The translations under genes were made by a program, and so were the position numbers. Below, piece after piece: positions 21,892-33,177 of a DNA stretch of 64,000 bases. This DNA is from Lepidodermella squamata (Eukaryota; Gastrotricha), in assembly GCA_047495785.1 (NCBI GenBank), contig JBLDXI010000024.1, positions 2,356,001 through 2,420,000 of the forward strand, written 5' to 3'. The first letter of the stretch is position 1. Each line of letters begins with the position of its first letter. The notes beneath the pieces were generated by a model, which had not been told where the DNA came from, searched no databases, and saw only the letters and a program-made list of their open reading frames with translations.

Positions 21892-24600
21892 TCACCGTGA
21901 GCTACGAGTGAAGAGTTTCGTCGCAAACAGCAGACTTAAATTTAGGGCAACGACTATCAAAGTCAATCCGCAAACGCCGAGTTGAATTTTCTGTGGCTGG
22001 GATGCGAAAAACGCAGCAATTACCCCGCCTCCTGCCACAACCAGGAAGCCGATGATGTAAGCTGATATTCTCACAAATTGGATATCCATTATCTCACCAG
22101 ATCTCGCTCGCTGGATGGGAGCGAAGTACAAATCATTCAGTACAAACTCTAGGTATTAATAACTTACGTTTCTCAAGCAAAAAGTAAGCCAGCAAGACCG
22201 TAAATAGACCAATAGGTTTAAGCAAAGGATGATGGCAATGCACGCGGGGGCTAATTGATAATCCGAAGTTACTTTACAAGCTATCATATTACGTCGATAA
22301 GCCAGGCTTAGATCCGAGGTTGAGAACTCAACATTTCCCACGTATTTGCCTACCGTGAAGGGACTCAAAGATAGCCAGATGATTGCCGTAATCAACTCAA
22401 CCACAAATACGGCAATCAGCTGGAGATAAGCTCTCGGTAGAACTTGATCCACCGTAAAAACAATTTCTGATAACGTCGACAAGCGTGTTGATCCTTCACT
22501 ATTCAAGCTCCTGCGTTGATTTTGAGTGGGCAAGGGCAGCAGAAGGGATGAACGCCGGTTGACAATGTTGTCCGGTGGGGCTTGCAATTGAACCGATGAG
22601 CGATGTTTTCCGGATTCTGGGTCAGCATTAGATGAAACCCTTGCCAACATCCCAGCACGTTTTAATGTCTTATTAGCAACCGCTAATTTAGCCATTAAGG
22701 AGGAGGTTAGAAGGCCAAACCCTGCTATGAAAAGTATCGAGCTAACCATGCAGTTGATTCTCATGGATTCAGACCCTTCCCATGGGAGTACAAAGATTGC
22801 AACAAGCATCAGTGCATCGCCGACTAGGATTAATCCATTCATCACCGGAAGCGATCTGCAATAGACTGAACTCTCACATTTCGATTTGACAGCATTAAAC
22901 ACGAAAAATACAATCGTGCAAAGCAAAAGAACCGACGTAATAGTTGAGATAGTTATTCCTTCAGTTCGATTCATCAATGGTTCTATCATAGAGATGATTT
23001 GGATAGAATCTTTCGGTACCATTCTATCAATCGTCAGCCACTTCCAATTGCCAACTCCTGGGAGCAACTTCTCGGATTTGAACGGGTCGTAGAATGCGAC
23101 GAAAATCGGCTCGATAATTTGCTTCGATTGGTCTGTAACTTGCATTTGATAGAAAGCTATCGGGCCAACCACAGATTTTACGAAATTCTTGAACGGAGCT
23201 CCCAGGCTATTGAACTCCAGATCGTCCAGCGCTTTGGTGATCATCTGATGGATGTAGCTGCCCTTTTCACGGAATTTCGAGGAAGTTGTCGACCAATTGA
23301 TCAGAGAGTCGTTCTGAGCCTCCAGAAATTTGTCGACTTTATCAAGAGCTAGAGCCCCGGCTACGACGTGGTCGTAGCAATAGGTCCGGTAACCAAACCA
23401 GATTGGTTGTAGCTCAGGCCTGTCAATCCTGGCTTTCAGAGTCTCATCGAAATACTTCCCAGTAACGCCGATACTATCAGGAACTGTCGGCGGTCGTCCA
23501 ATACCGACGTAGATAACACTTTTCAACATGATTTTCAGAACATCTTGGGTACACCAAACATACGGGGTTGGAGAGACATGCGTGAAGAAACCGGCTGGAG
23601 CATTCATGATTAATACGGTGTTAGGGCCGTAGATTTTGTTCTGGTACAGAAGACAGACCATCCAAGTGGGAGTGTCAGTCGAGATTACAATGATTCGAGG
23701 GTCGAACAGCTTGAGTTGCGATATGCCTTCTTCGTAATATGACAACTCGGTCTGAACGCCACTGGCCCTGAAGATTTTCACTGTCCCTGCCACGGTCATA
23801 TTGAGGCGGGTAAGCTCTCGATACATCACTTCCTCGCAATCGGCCCAGGCATTCAGAGTTTCGGTGAGAAGGTAGAACTTGTTCCAGCCATTGTCTTTCA
23901 ACAAGTGAGGGATTGCATGGTAGTTTGAATGCGACCAGCTTAGAGGGAAGAAACCGCTGTACCATCGGCGCTTTGCATAAATGTCTGTTATGCCACTGAC
24001 TCCTCCGATCTGTAAATTTCAAACTGATTATTCGAGAATTGTAAGAGTCCAAAATTACCCCAGCGTAGTTGTAGAACTTCATTATCATTCCGATGTAGGC
24101 CTGAGAGACACAGATCGGTCCCAGGTACACCGGAGTGCGATTCCTTAGACTAGCTTGGAAGTCGTTGCCTTCGAAAATGTTGAGGGCAACCCGGATGGCT
24201 GTAGTCCTGATGCACTGAAAAGCATATTTATTTTTTAAAACGATCATTAAAGCTGCTGGAAACTCACAGTATCGTCGAACATTTCGACCCCCAGTTCGTA
24301 CCTGCGTAGTATTGACGAATTCGCAATTGCATCCAATGCAATTCTGACCCCCTCGGAGCAAACTTGTCCAAGTGGTAGCAAAGTGGGGCCTGAAAGTATG
24401 CCAACTTGTCTGAATTTTGATCTTATTAGAAAACTCATCTTACCAAGATTCACCGATGTTACCATGGTGAGTAATGGCTTCTGCCCAGATGGCGAGATGC
24501 CTGGTCTGATAAGTGGTGGCCAAGGTGCACTAAAGTCGACATTTTGGGAGGCGGATTCATAGATTCGAACAATCAAAATCATCAAAAGAATTGTATTCAT
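21892..24600 (-). CDS. GABA-B-like class C GPCR, paralogue 1
   Basis: The start chosen is the Met at 24600, giving a signal peptide (MNTILLMILIVRIYESAS); an in-frame Met at 24651 is the alternative. The bilobed ligand-binding domain is spread over exons containing TLLPLGQVCSEGVRIALDAI, ALNIFEGNDFQASLRNRTP and PLSWSHSNYHAIPHLL with FYLLTETLNAWADCEE. No cysteine-rich linker precedes the seven TMs, as in GABA-B and unlike mGlu receptors. The TM region runs from about 23000 to 21900; the last exon (about 22100-21892) holds TM6-7 and ends within about 8 residues of TM7. The second intracellular loop is long (roughly 80 residues, Ser/Arg-rich). Ligand and G-protein partner are unknown. It forms a tandem pair with the gene at 25738-28370. 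Confidence 0.78.
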
Positions 24601-24651
24601 CGTGACTCGCGCAGACAATAAATTTGCGCAAATAATGCAGGCAATACGCAT

Positions 24652-25737
24652 TTTGGCTTCTAGAGACGGAAGCCTCTTTCCGTCTTGAATCGTTAGTGTT
24701 TCGAATTTCAGGTTCAGGTGTCGCGCATTTCGCGCTATTTGCAGCTGTATATTTCGGTCGGATATGGAAAAAAATTGTTGGATGGCTAAGTATATAATGA
24801 GCGTGGTGTGATCTCTTCCAAACAGCAGACAAAGTAACGGAAATCACCGATTCCATATTTGGCTTTTAGTGGCTCTCGGATTCGCGACAGTTGCGTTTTG
24901 CACTAACGGATAATCAGTCACGCTTGAGAAAGTGTCGCGCGACATGCTTTTGCTCAGAAAAACTCTGACCCAGGCAATAATTGTCACGCGTTGCGCTAAT
25001 AACTAGCAATGCTGATTCTTCATTTCATTTCGATATAAATCTGTCGTTCAGCCCTTCAAGATTTACCGTAATTTGCAGTATTAAGGCTGTGGTGAGTAAT
25101 ATTTCTGTTTTTTTTGAGAAATGGGTAAAAATGCGGTGATTGGGTGGCCCTTATTTTCCCCCAAGTTCTGAATTTATTCTTGATTGGTATTTCCCCAAAA
25201 TTAGTGATCACATGTTATTCAGTCACTTTCCGACTTAACTAAGGTGAACAAAATCTGTTAGCATACTTGGGAGGCTGTCTACAGTCTAACAAGGGTGTTA
25301 GCTGGCAGCTTAGGGTCATTGAGAGCTAATAGCTTGAACCGTGCGGTGATTAAACGAGAGCGACCTTTATTAATGCTCAAAGCTAGGAAAATGGGTGGTT
25401 TTGTGGCGATTATTCGGGTGGGAGGGATTTTATACTGAAAAAATCACGCTATTGGCCGAAGATATTTTTATTTTTATTCTTGTTTTTTTTATATTAAAAT
25501 GTTTTAAAGTGTATCGAATTTCATAAATCATTATTTGTCAACACTCATATTATTTGTATGTTTTATATAATTTTTTGCTTGCAATGTGATCCGTTCTTTC
25601 AATGGCTGAATTAAGGTCGACTGCCGACAAAGTTGGGAAGCTCTCTATGAAAGCTTCCGATTCCTCTCCTATACGCTTTATATTCCTAATACATGACCAC
25701 GCTCTGAGGGGTGAAATCAAAGACTAAAGTCACGACT
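24652..25737. other. Intergenic region between the two GPCR genes
   Basis: I find no convincing exon on either strand. It contains the upstream region of GPCR 1 (24.65-25.0 kb) and the 3' flank of GPCR 2. It is AT-rich with no clear repeat. Confidence 0.45.
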
Positions 25738-28370
25738 TCAATTTGCCCTTCGACACATTTTAGTCGCGAACAAAAGCGTCAAATTCAGTGCAACAATAAT
25801 GAAAGTCAAGCCGCAAACGCCCCATTGAATAAACTGAGGACTGGAGGCAAAAAATGCCGCAATCACAGCGCCTCCAGCTAGCGTCGAAAATCCGATGACG
25901 TAGGCTGTAAATCGCACGAATTGAATATCCTTCACATCGGATCTGAAATGGTCCTAAATTAGAGAAATAAAATGAAAAATTATCAGAAAAAATAGGCGAT
26001 TTTTCTTACATTTTTCAAACAAAAAGCTAGCCAGCTGGACCTCATGAAAATTAGGAAATTGACGCAAAGTAGTACGGCGATGCAGCCAGTCGGAGTGAGA
26101 GTTTCGGAATCCAAGGAACAAACGACCATATAGTACTGATAGGCCACACTCGAATCGTCAGGATTTGTCAAATAAACCCCAGAAATTTTCTGAATTCCAA
26201 TCGGAGACATTGAAAACCAAATTACTACGATAACAACGTGAATAGCGACGATAAAAGCTGTAGATAAATAGGATCGTTTCATTGAATCGCCAATCGTGAC
26301 GAAATTATCAATAGGCAGAGATGATGATTCTGAAAATCGCGAACTTCGAAATGACCCTAAAAATATGATTGAACTTTTGCGATTGCTGAAACTAGGATTC
26401 CCGGAAATTGGCGTTTTTGCAGCTGTTGCAATTGTGTTTGAAATCGTCTGAGCCGCTTTTCTTCTAACTGTCGTGTTAGCAATCGACATTTTAGCCATCA
26501 TTGAAGTATTGATCAAACAAAATCCGATGATAAATAGGACAGATGAAGCTATACAGTTGGCGAAAATTGTCGATGAACCCTCCCAAGGTAGAATTAAAAC
26601 CGCGATTAGTAGCAAAATATTCCCGGATAAAATCAGCCCATTGAAGACTGGCAACGACCTGGCGTAGATCGATAGTTCATTCCTTGACTTAACGGCATTT
26701 TGAATGAAAAATCCCAGGCTAACCAGGATTAAGGAGGCTGAGATCACAGCTATAGGAATCCCGACGTAGTTAGGACTGATTGGGTCTAGGATCTCTAAAA
26801 CTCTCACGGAATCTCGAGGGATTAACCCGTCTGATGTTAACCACCTCCAATTCCCAACCCCAGATGGTATAAGTTTATCCCCGCTTTTGAACGGGTCCAG
26901 AAGGGACACTAAAATCGGCTCGATTGTTTGCTTCCCCTCGTCAGTAACCTGCATTTGGTAGAAACCCATCGGCCCAATGACTGATTTGACGACATTTTTA
27001 AACTGCCCACCTAAACTGTTGAACTCCAGGGTGTCTAGTGAATTTTTCAGATTTTCATGAATAAAACTCCCATTTAGGCGGTAATTTTGCGATTTCGTCG
27101 ACCAATTTACCAGGCTATCGTTGCTAGCCTCAAGAATTCTATCGACCTCATCCAGGGCCAAAGCTCCGGCTACAACATGGTCGTAGCAGTAAGTCCGATA
27201 GCCGAACCAAATCGGTTGAAGCTCAGGCCGGTCAATTCTCGACTTTAAGGTGGATTCGAAATACCGGCCAGTTACTCCTAGACTATCCGCTACGTCTAAC
27301 GGACGGCCGTTTCCAACTAAAATCACGCTTTTCATCAACAGTTTCAATACATCGGCCGTGCACCATTCAAACGGGGTGCCTGATATCGCCGTGAAGTAAC
27401 CAGCGGGTGAATTCATGATAAAGACAACATTAGGCCCGTAAATGTTGTTCCTAAACAGCAGGCAAAGCATTGAAGTTGGGCTGTCTGTGCTGATAACGAT
27501 TATTCTCGGGTCAAACTGTTTCATGGTCGCGATTGTTTCGATGTAATTATTGATATCCCCAGCGACGCCGTAAGGTCGGAATACTTTGAAGGTCCCGGCT
27601 AGGGTGATGTTGAATTTCAACAATTCAGGGTACATGATTTCTTCGCAGTCCCGCCAGACGTTTAAAGTTTCGGTGAGGAGGTAGATTTTCCTCCAACCCA
27701 TTGTGTTCAGCAAACGAGGGATTGCGTAATAGTTCGAATGGGACCAGGTTAGGGGGTAATAGCCGCTGTAAAGGCGCCTATTCGCATAGATATCAGTCAC
27801 CCCACTAATGCCGCCGATCTGTCACGCAGAAAATTTCGAAAATTTCGGAAAATTATATTTAAAAATTACCCCGACGAAATTGTAGTTTTTCATGAACATT
27901 CCAATGTTAGTTTGGGACGTGCAGATAGGGCCGAGAAAAACTGGCACTCGGTTGTAGAGCCCTGATTGGAAATCGTCCCCCTCAAAAATGTTGATCGCCA
28001 TTCTTATCGCAGCTGTTCGAACACACTGTAAGAATATTTTTATTATTGTTTCGATTTTTTTTACTTAATTTTTTTTTACCGTGTCGTCGAATATTTCGAC
28101 GCCTAGTTCGTAGCGGTTCAGAATCGACGAGTTTGCTATTGCGTCCAGGGCTAATTGAACACCCTCGGAGCACACCTGACCCAGGGGCAGAAATACGGGA
28201 CCGATATTGACGGATTGGACCATTGTTATGAGAGGTTTTTTCGGTGATGAGCTCCGAGGTCGGACTAAATCAGGCCATCTGGCGCTGAAATCGACCTTTT
28301 GGCTAGTAATTAAGTGGCCGAGTGAAATTGTTAGAAGAGCAATTAGCAGTTTGCGCGATCTCAATGTCAT
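25738..28370 (-). CDS. GABA-B-like class C GPCR, paralogue 2
   Basis: Starts at the Met at 28370 with a signal peptide (LLIALLTISLGHLITS) followed by KVDFSARWPDLVRP, matching SQNVDFSAPWPPLIRP of paralogue 1. The ligand-binding domain follows (VFLPLGQVCSEGVQLALDAI; YPLTWSHSNYYAIPRLL; IYLLTETLNVWRDCEE). The TM region lies in the large exon 27800-25983 (about GIPIAVISASLILVSLGFF onward) and the last exon (about 25935-25738: VKDIQFVRFTAYVIGFSTL to CRRAN). Exon order and junctions match paralogue 1. The tail after TM7 is only a few residues, without the C-terminal coiled coil of vertebrate GABA-B subunits. The loop between TM3 and TM4 is long and Ser-rich. Probably a neurotransmitter or metabolite receptor; ligand unassigned. 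Confidence 0.8.
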
Positions 28371-29476
28371 TTTTTGCCGTAATGTCTTTTTAATTTTTTT
28401 GAAAATCTCGTAGTGTGGGATAATAAAACAAAGAACTGAAGGTACAAATTTAAAAATAATACAGTTTTTAAAGTGTCGATTTCAGCTTTCATATTTGAGT
28501 CAAGGCAAAAAAGGAAGTTGAAAAAAGCATACACTAAAATGTCTACGTTTTATTCAAGTCACGGACTCGTCTTCTGTATCATGAGAAAGAAATACAAACT
28601 TTTCGATCTTCTAATTAAATTTTTAATCCACAAATTTAGCGTAAAATGTCCAACATTACAAACCCTTTCATGACCAATTTTTGTAAGCCGAGCCAAAAAA
28701 AATGTAATGCTTACCAATTTTGAGCAAATGATGATACTTGCCGGATTCGCCTCATGTTTCTATCAGTTTCTGGTTTCACTGCTTTAATCGTGGGATCGTT
28801 TAAAAATAATTTAATCCGACGATTCCCAGACAGCTTGTATCGTCATTTATTCGAAAAAAATTGAAATATTTCAAGGACAAAATAGGTATTAGCGCGTGTC
28901 CCATAAGTAACGCAAGCAAAGCAAATACGCCGAAAAAGGCTCAGGAACTCCGAAATGAGAGACGAAGAAACATCTCCGGGCAGGAAAATTTTAGAAAAAT
29001 TCAAAAAATCACGAGTATTTCACTTGTTAATGGGATTAGTCCGGAGAAATTTGGTCCAGCCGGGTCAAATACCGAAAATTACCGAACCAGTCAGTTACCA
29101 TCGGAATTTTCCGGTTTTTCGCAGTAAATTTTTATTTTCGGAAATCGGAAATAAAAGAGGGAATATTCTCTCGGTAGGTTTGATTTAAAAAAATTGGTTG
29201 AAATTCCTACAAAAAATTGCCTGATTACAAATTAGTTCGCAACGCTGGGGAAATTGCTGAGATAATTACTTATTGGTTTCTTCGATTAAAAAAAAATAAG
29301 AAAAACATCAATCATCCGGATAATGTAAAAAAATGCTTGAAAATTTTCGGAAATTTTTTATATCCTTATTTTTACTAATTCGTACCAATTAATAAAAAAC
29401 GCAAAAAATTATTCAATTAAATTTTTATTTCTGAATTTTTTTCTTTTTTTTTATCGATGGCATTGAACATTGAATA
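28371..29476. other. Intergenic region containing an interspersed repeat copy
   Basis: AT-rich DNA between GPCR 2 and the dioxygenase gene. It includes a roughly 330-bp repeat (28888-29215) related to copies at 55655-55945 and 58540-58865. No coding exon recognised. Confidence 0.5.
28888..29215 (+). repeat. Interspersed repeat family 1, copy 1
   Basis: Starts near GTGTCCCATAAGTAACGCAA and continues through GAAATGAGAGACGAAGAAAC, AATTTGGTCCAGCCGGGTCA and ATTACCGAACCAG to a CTCTCGGTAGG-type end. The same landmarks occur in the same order at 55655-55945, and reversed at 58540-58865, with a shorter piece at about 57130-57235. The outer GTCCCA...GTAACGCAA end suggests a MITE or SINE, but I could not fix its termini. 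Confidence 0.65.
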
Positions 29477-30418
29477 TCACTTGAAGGTGTTAGCATATTT
29501 CGCCATTAAATACTCGCCCGAAACCACTGGTGCGTATTTGGCCGGGTTGTCCTCCGACTGGCATGTAGGCAAGCATTCGACAACCGTATCAAAATTAGGA
29601 TCCAAGAAAAACGGAATCGAGTACCGCTCCGATTCCGAAACATTAACAACCCGATGAACGGTACTCTGATAAATGCCATTCGTCCAACGCTCCAGCATAT
29701 CGCCTATATTGATGATGAAACCATGGCCGATTTCATCGAACGGCTGAACAGTCACCCATTCATTCCTATTTTTCGGCCAAACCTGAAGACCTGGGACGGT
29801 ATCGGTCGATAGAACGGTTAACATGCCGTAGTCGGAGTGAGCCCCAGCCCCGAAAATGCCCTTTTCCGGTTCAGATTTTTCGGCCGAGTAGTGTAGTAGC
29901 CGGGCGAGTTGGACAGGCTTCGTGAAGAATTTATCGAAATAGGTCTCTTCAAGCCCAAGCGATAAGGCGAATAGCCGTAATAGGCGATAGCACAGCCGGT
30001 TAACCTCCTCGTAGTATTCAATCATGGTCTGGCGAAATTCAGGAATCAGACCCTCGGCCGGCCAGATGTTAGGGCTGAAAAACGCAGCGATTTCCTCACC
30101 CTCCGCCAGCTCGATACCGATTGAAAACGACTCCTTTAAATCGCCTTTTGTCTGGTGTTTCGGGTCGAGAGTTTGAGCTTCAAAAGTGCTGTAGCCGCGG
30201 TCGGTCAAGCCGTCGTCCTTACGAAGAGCAAGTTTCTGCGCCTCGGATAGTTGGAACAGGGTTTTGGCCTTTTGAAACGTTCTTTTCACTAGATCTTTCG
30301 AAATTCCAGTGTTGACGACGAAGAAGAAACCTTCGTTGATACAGGCGGCATGGATAGCTTTAGCGATTGTATCTTTGTCCAAGCTGAGATCGATGACAGG
30401 AAGGCCGCGATTTTCCAT
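29477..30418 (-). CDS. 2-oxoglutarate/Fe(II)-dependent dioxygenase, isopenicillin-N-synthase-like, intronless
   Basis: 313 aa in one open exon, ATG at 30418. The N-terminal DIOX_N-type region reads GLPVIDLSLDKDTIAKAI, AACINEGFFFVVNTGI. The core has the iron facial triad: His194-x-Asp196 in AHSDYG and His255 in STVHRV. The 2-oxoglutarate-binding Arg265/Ser267 lie in RYSIPFF. NIGDMLERWTNG is typical of the family. This cytosolic superfamily oxidises small molecules; in IPNS the co-substrate differs, so chemistry cannot be assigned. Length is normal for the family. Neighbours are intron-rich while this gene has none, which fits retroposition, lateral acquisition or simple intron loss. The gene is common in bacteria, fungi and plants and patchy in animals. 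Confidence 0.85.
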   Translation of the reverse strand: MENRGLPVIDLSLDKDTIAKAIHAACINEGFFFVVNTGISKDLVKRTFQKAKTLFQLSEAQKLALRKDDGLTDRGYSTFEAQTLDPKHQTKGDLKESFSIGIELAEGEEIAAFFSPNIWPAEGLIPEFRQTMIEYYEEVNRLCYRLLRLFALSLGLEETYFDKFFTKPVQLARLLHYSAEKSEPEKGIFGAGAHSDYGMLTVLSTDTVPGLQVWPKNRNEWVTVQPFDEIGHGFIINIGDMLERWTNGIYQSTVHRVVNVSESERYSIPFFLDPNFDTVVECLPTCQSEDNPAKYAPVVSGEYLMAKYANTFK

Positions 30419-30484
30419 ATTTTAAACACGATTGCTTAGTATTTAAAAGGAATTACTTTTGACTTTTGCATGAGAAAACGGGGA

Positions 30485-30886
30485 CTATATTCTTGAGATA
30501 AGAAGTGGCGTTTTTTTTTTGAAAATGGGCGCGGTACGATTTGAGGTTGTAAGACGAGAGATAACCGAGGTCATATCGTTTGCGTGGTAGGATAACTCGG
30601 GTTTAAGCTCGATTACGTCAGCTTTAGGGCGGTGTGTGACAAGAACCTGACGCGAATAACTATCTTTAATTGACGACACCAGCGATATAACTGGGCTCAA
30701 TTGTGAATCATGGGCCCATCGCAGATGCGCAGTTACAAAATCTAGGGTTGAAGTGGACTTCAGCCATTGCAGTCCGTAGTCCGCGTAATTTTTCGAGTAT
30801 GTGAACCACACCACGTTTTTTTTGTTATCATTTTTTTTTATTTTGTCCTTCGGGAAATTATTCAGCCACACCGTCAACAGGGTCAT
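30485..30886 (-). CDS. Hypothetical 133-aa ORF of unknown reality
   Basis: An open frame upstream of, and on the same strand as, the dioxygenase gene; its stop is 66 nt before that gene's ATG. It starts MTLLTVWLNNFPKDKIKKND. No family is recognised, and there is no signal peptide or membrane segment. It may be chance, since low-complexity A/T runs lie at both ends. Confidence 0.2.
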   Translation of the reverse strand: MTLLTVWLNNFPKDKIKKNDNKKNVVWFTYSKNYADYGLQWLKSTSTLDFVTAHLRWAHDSQLSPVISLVSSIKDSYSRQVLVTHRPKADVIELKPELSYHANDMTSVISRLTTSNRTAPIFKKKTPLLISRI

Positions 30887-33177
30887 TAAATGCTGTGCCG
30901 AGGTGATTCATCACGATTCGCGGAGTAAATCACTTGATTAGAGTCGTACCTAATAACCTATGTACTGAATAAAGTGAGCATCCCTCCATAAAAATGGGTG
31001 GAGATTGGAAAAAATCTGGGCTGCATAAAACTTTATGGAAGCAGGGATTACAATCAGCATTCAAAATAATTCATTTTCATTAATTTAACAGGAAAATGTT
31101 AATAGGTATTCGATACCTATCCACAAATCACTTCTGGAATTACTTTTTGAAATTAATGCCTATTTTTCCCTTTCTCGGTGATGATTCATAAAAAAGAAAA
31201 AAGGAAGTAAAAGTAGCCATGTTTTGAAAATAAATTTCCCAATAAATCACTGGAACAACTGCCAATTAAATTTATATTAGCATAGAGAGCTGCATTTAAG
31301 TTAAGCCGGAAAAAATAAGCTGAATGGGTCGAGAAAGGGGAGATAGGATGGTGTAGGGATTGGAGGAATTGCCGGCAACCTTCTCCCAAGCTGTTATGCG
31401 TTCCGCGGTAATGCCGAGAATCCGGGTTGCTCAAGAATGCCTATTCTGACCATAAGTGAATCCCATTGGTAGCAGCACTATTCTAGTTTCTAGTCTAAAA
31501 TCGCTATCGAAATTGCTTGTAAAAATACGGAACAGGGAATAAAATATGCGGAAGGTCTAATTAGCATATGCAAATGAGGTGTCCAAATTCAGCGGTTTCT
31601 TCTCCTATTTCTCGAAAATCAAGAGGAGCTCCGAAATTTCTTAAAATTTACTTGTCGAACCAGAATCTCCGCCCCAAAGTTTCACCTTTTTCCATATTTT
31701 TCTGACAAAAGGTTTAATTAAAAAAAGGGTGTGCCAACTGCACCTACTAAAAATAAGGTTCCAGCACTAAATTTAAGGTTCCAGCACTAAATTTGAAAGT
31801 CACTCGCACTAATCCTATTCAACACTAAATAAGCAACTCTAACACTAAATATACAAAGCCACCACCTAATTCGTGGATAGGAATGCCATCATGCCGCACT
31901 AGCGAGGCCGCTGGAGAGCAGTTACTACAAGGATCTGCCAATCGACCTGGGCCCTATTCCCTATCCCCTATCCCCAATCAATCAACCATAAACACTTGCT
32001 TTTTCACACTTAGACACTGCAGATTTGGTGGTAATGTCCACCGCTAATCGCAAGCAGAAAGGTGAAAGCTGACTGTGATCACTAATGCGCAACACCTAAC
32101 CTTCAAACAAAGACTGCGATGGTAGAGATTGCCACGTCTCAGTTAGCTATAATAACTATTGAAGCTGATCAAACTTTCAAAGTTTCGGATAAAAGCCAGA
32201 ACTGCCACCGAAATACAGTCAATACTGCCACTCAGGGTCCCACCATGATGGTCCCGCGTAAAAAGCCAATGGCGGCGTTCCGTAGCAGAGTTGTAGGCAG
32301 TGAGAACTTTCAATTCCCAATCGAAAGAGTGTGTCATAAAGTGATGCTAATCTCAACATCATGGCTCATTTGCATAATATGCATTATTTTTAAGTCCGTA
32401 TTTCTCTGCTTAAAATTATGCAAGCGAGCCTAAAATCGCGGGTGCATCATATCCTAATCCTAACTCCTTAACATTTCTGGGAACCGTAAACCCATGCCTA
32501 CCTTCAGCACTATAAAAGTGGCTTGAGCTGCCAATAATACGGAATACGGTGAAAACCTAGTCATGCATCGTCTGAGGGCGCGTGGTTGAGAATGCCTTAG
32601 AGCCTCGCCTGGGCTTAACAGCAGTAATAGGCACTGAATGCTGATATTTAGTGCTGGAACTCATATTTAGGTGCCCAAATGGTTTAGTGCGAGCTGTTTG
32701 CAAATTAGGTAAACGCACTTTCAAATTTAGTGCTGGAACCTCATTTTAGGTGGTGCACTTATTTAGACCCTTAAAAAAATTTAAAAACGTGTTTAGTCTG
32801 GGTTACTGAATGAAGAAAAGATGAAATTCAACTGATACAAACTTTTACGATCCTGCAGAACAGTCCGACCCTGGAGGAACTAGTATCACCCCCCGTTCAC
32901 TAGTTTCACCCGTATCACAAAGCCTCATGGTTCAGGGTTTATTGAATCTGGAAATCCGAAAACTCGAACAACCCATGGCCTAGCTTTTTAGAAACTCGAC
33001 CTGGAATTATTGAGCCGAAATCCGGATTTTTTGTTACATCATAGTGTAGGGCGACTCATTAATTTAAAAAAAAAATACTTGAAAAATACGTCACGCCGTG
33101 ATAAAACACCTAGATGTTCATGACAATCCGAAGTTATTGTCCATTTGATAAATCTTAAATCTTGACAATTTGAGACT
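30887..33177. other. Gene-poor region with a 1-kb inverted-repeat element
   Basis: No coding exon that I trust. The main content is the TIR element at 31729-32781. The rest (30.9-31.7 kb and 32.8-33.2 kb) is AT-rich with nothing recognisable. Confidence 0.5.
31729..32781. mobile_element. Non-autonomous TIR element (GGTTCCAGCACTAAATTT family), about 1.05 kb
   Basis: The left end (31729-31800) reads AAAAAAAGGGTGTGCC, then CTGCACCTACTAAAAATAAG and GGTTCCAGCACTAAATTT. The right end (32715-32781) is the inverse: AAATTTAGTGCTGGAACC, CATTTTAGGTGGTGCAC, GACCCTTAAAAAAATTT. The interior has no transposase. Related ends occur at 34253-34287, about 39290-39890, 52050-53096 and 60834-60960. Superfamily undetermined. 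Confidence 0.7.
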
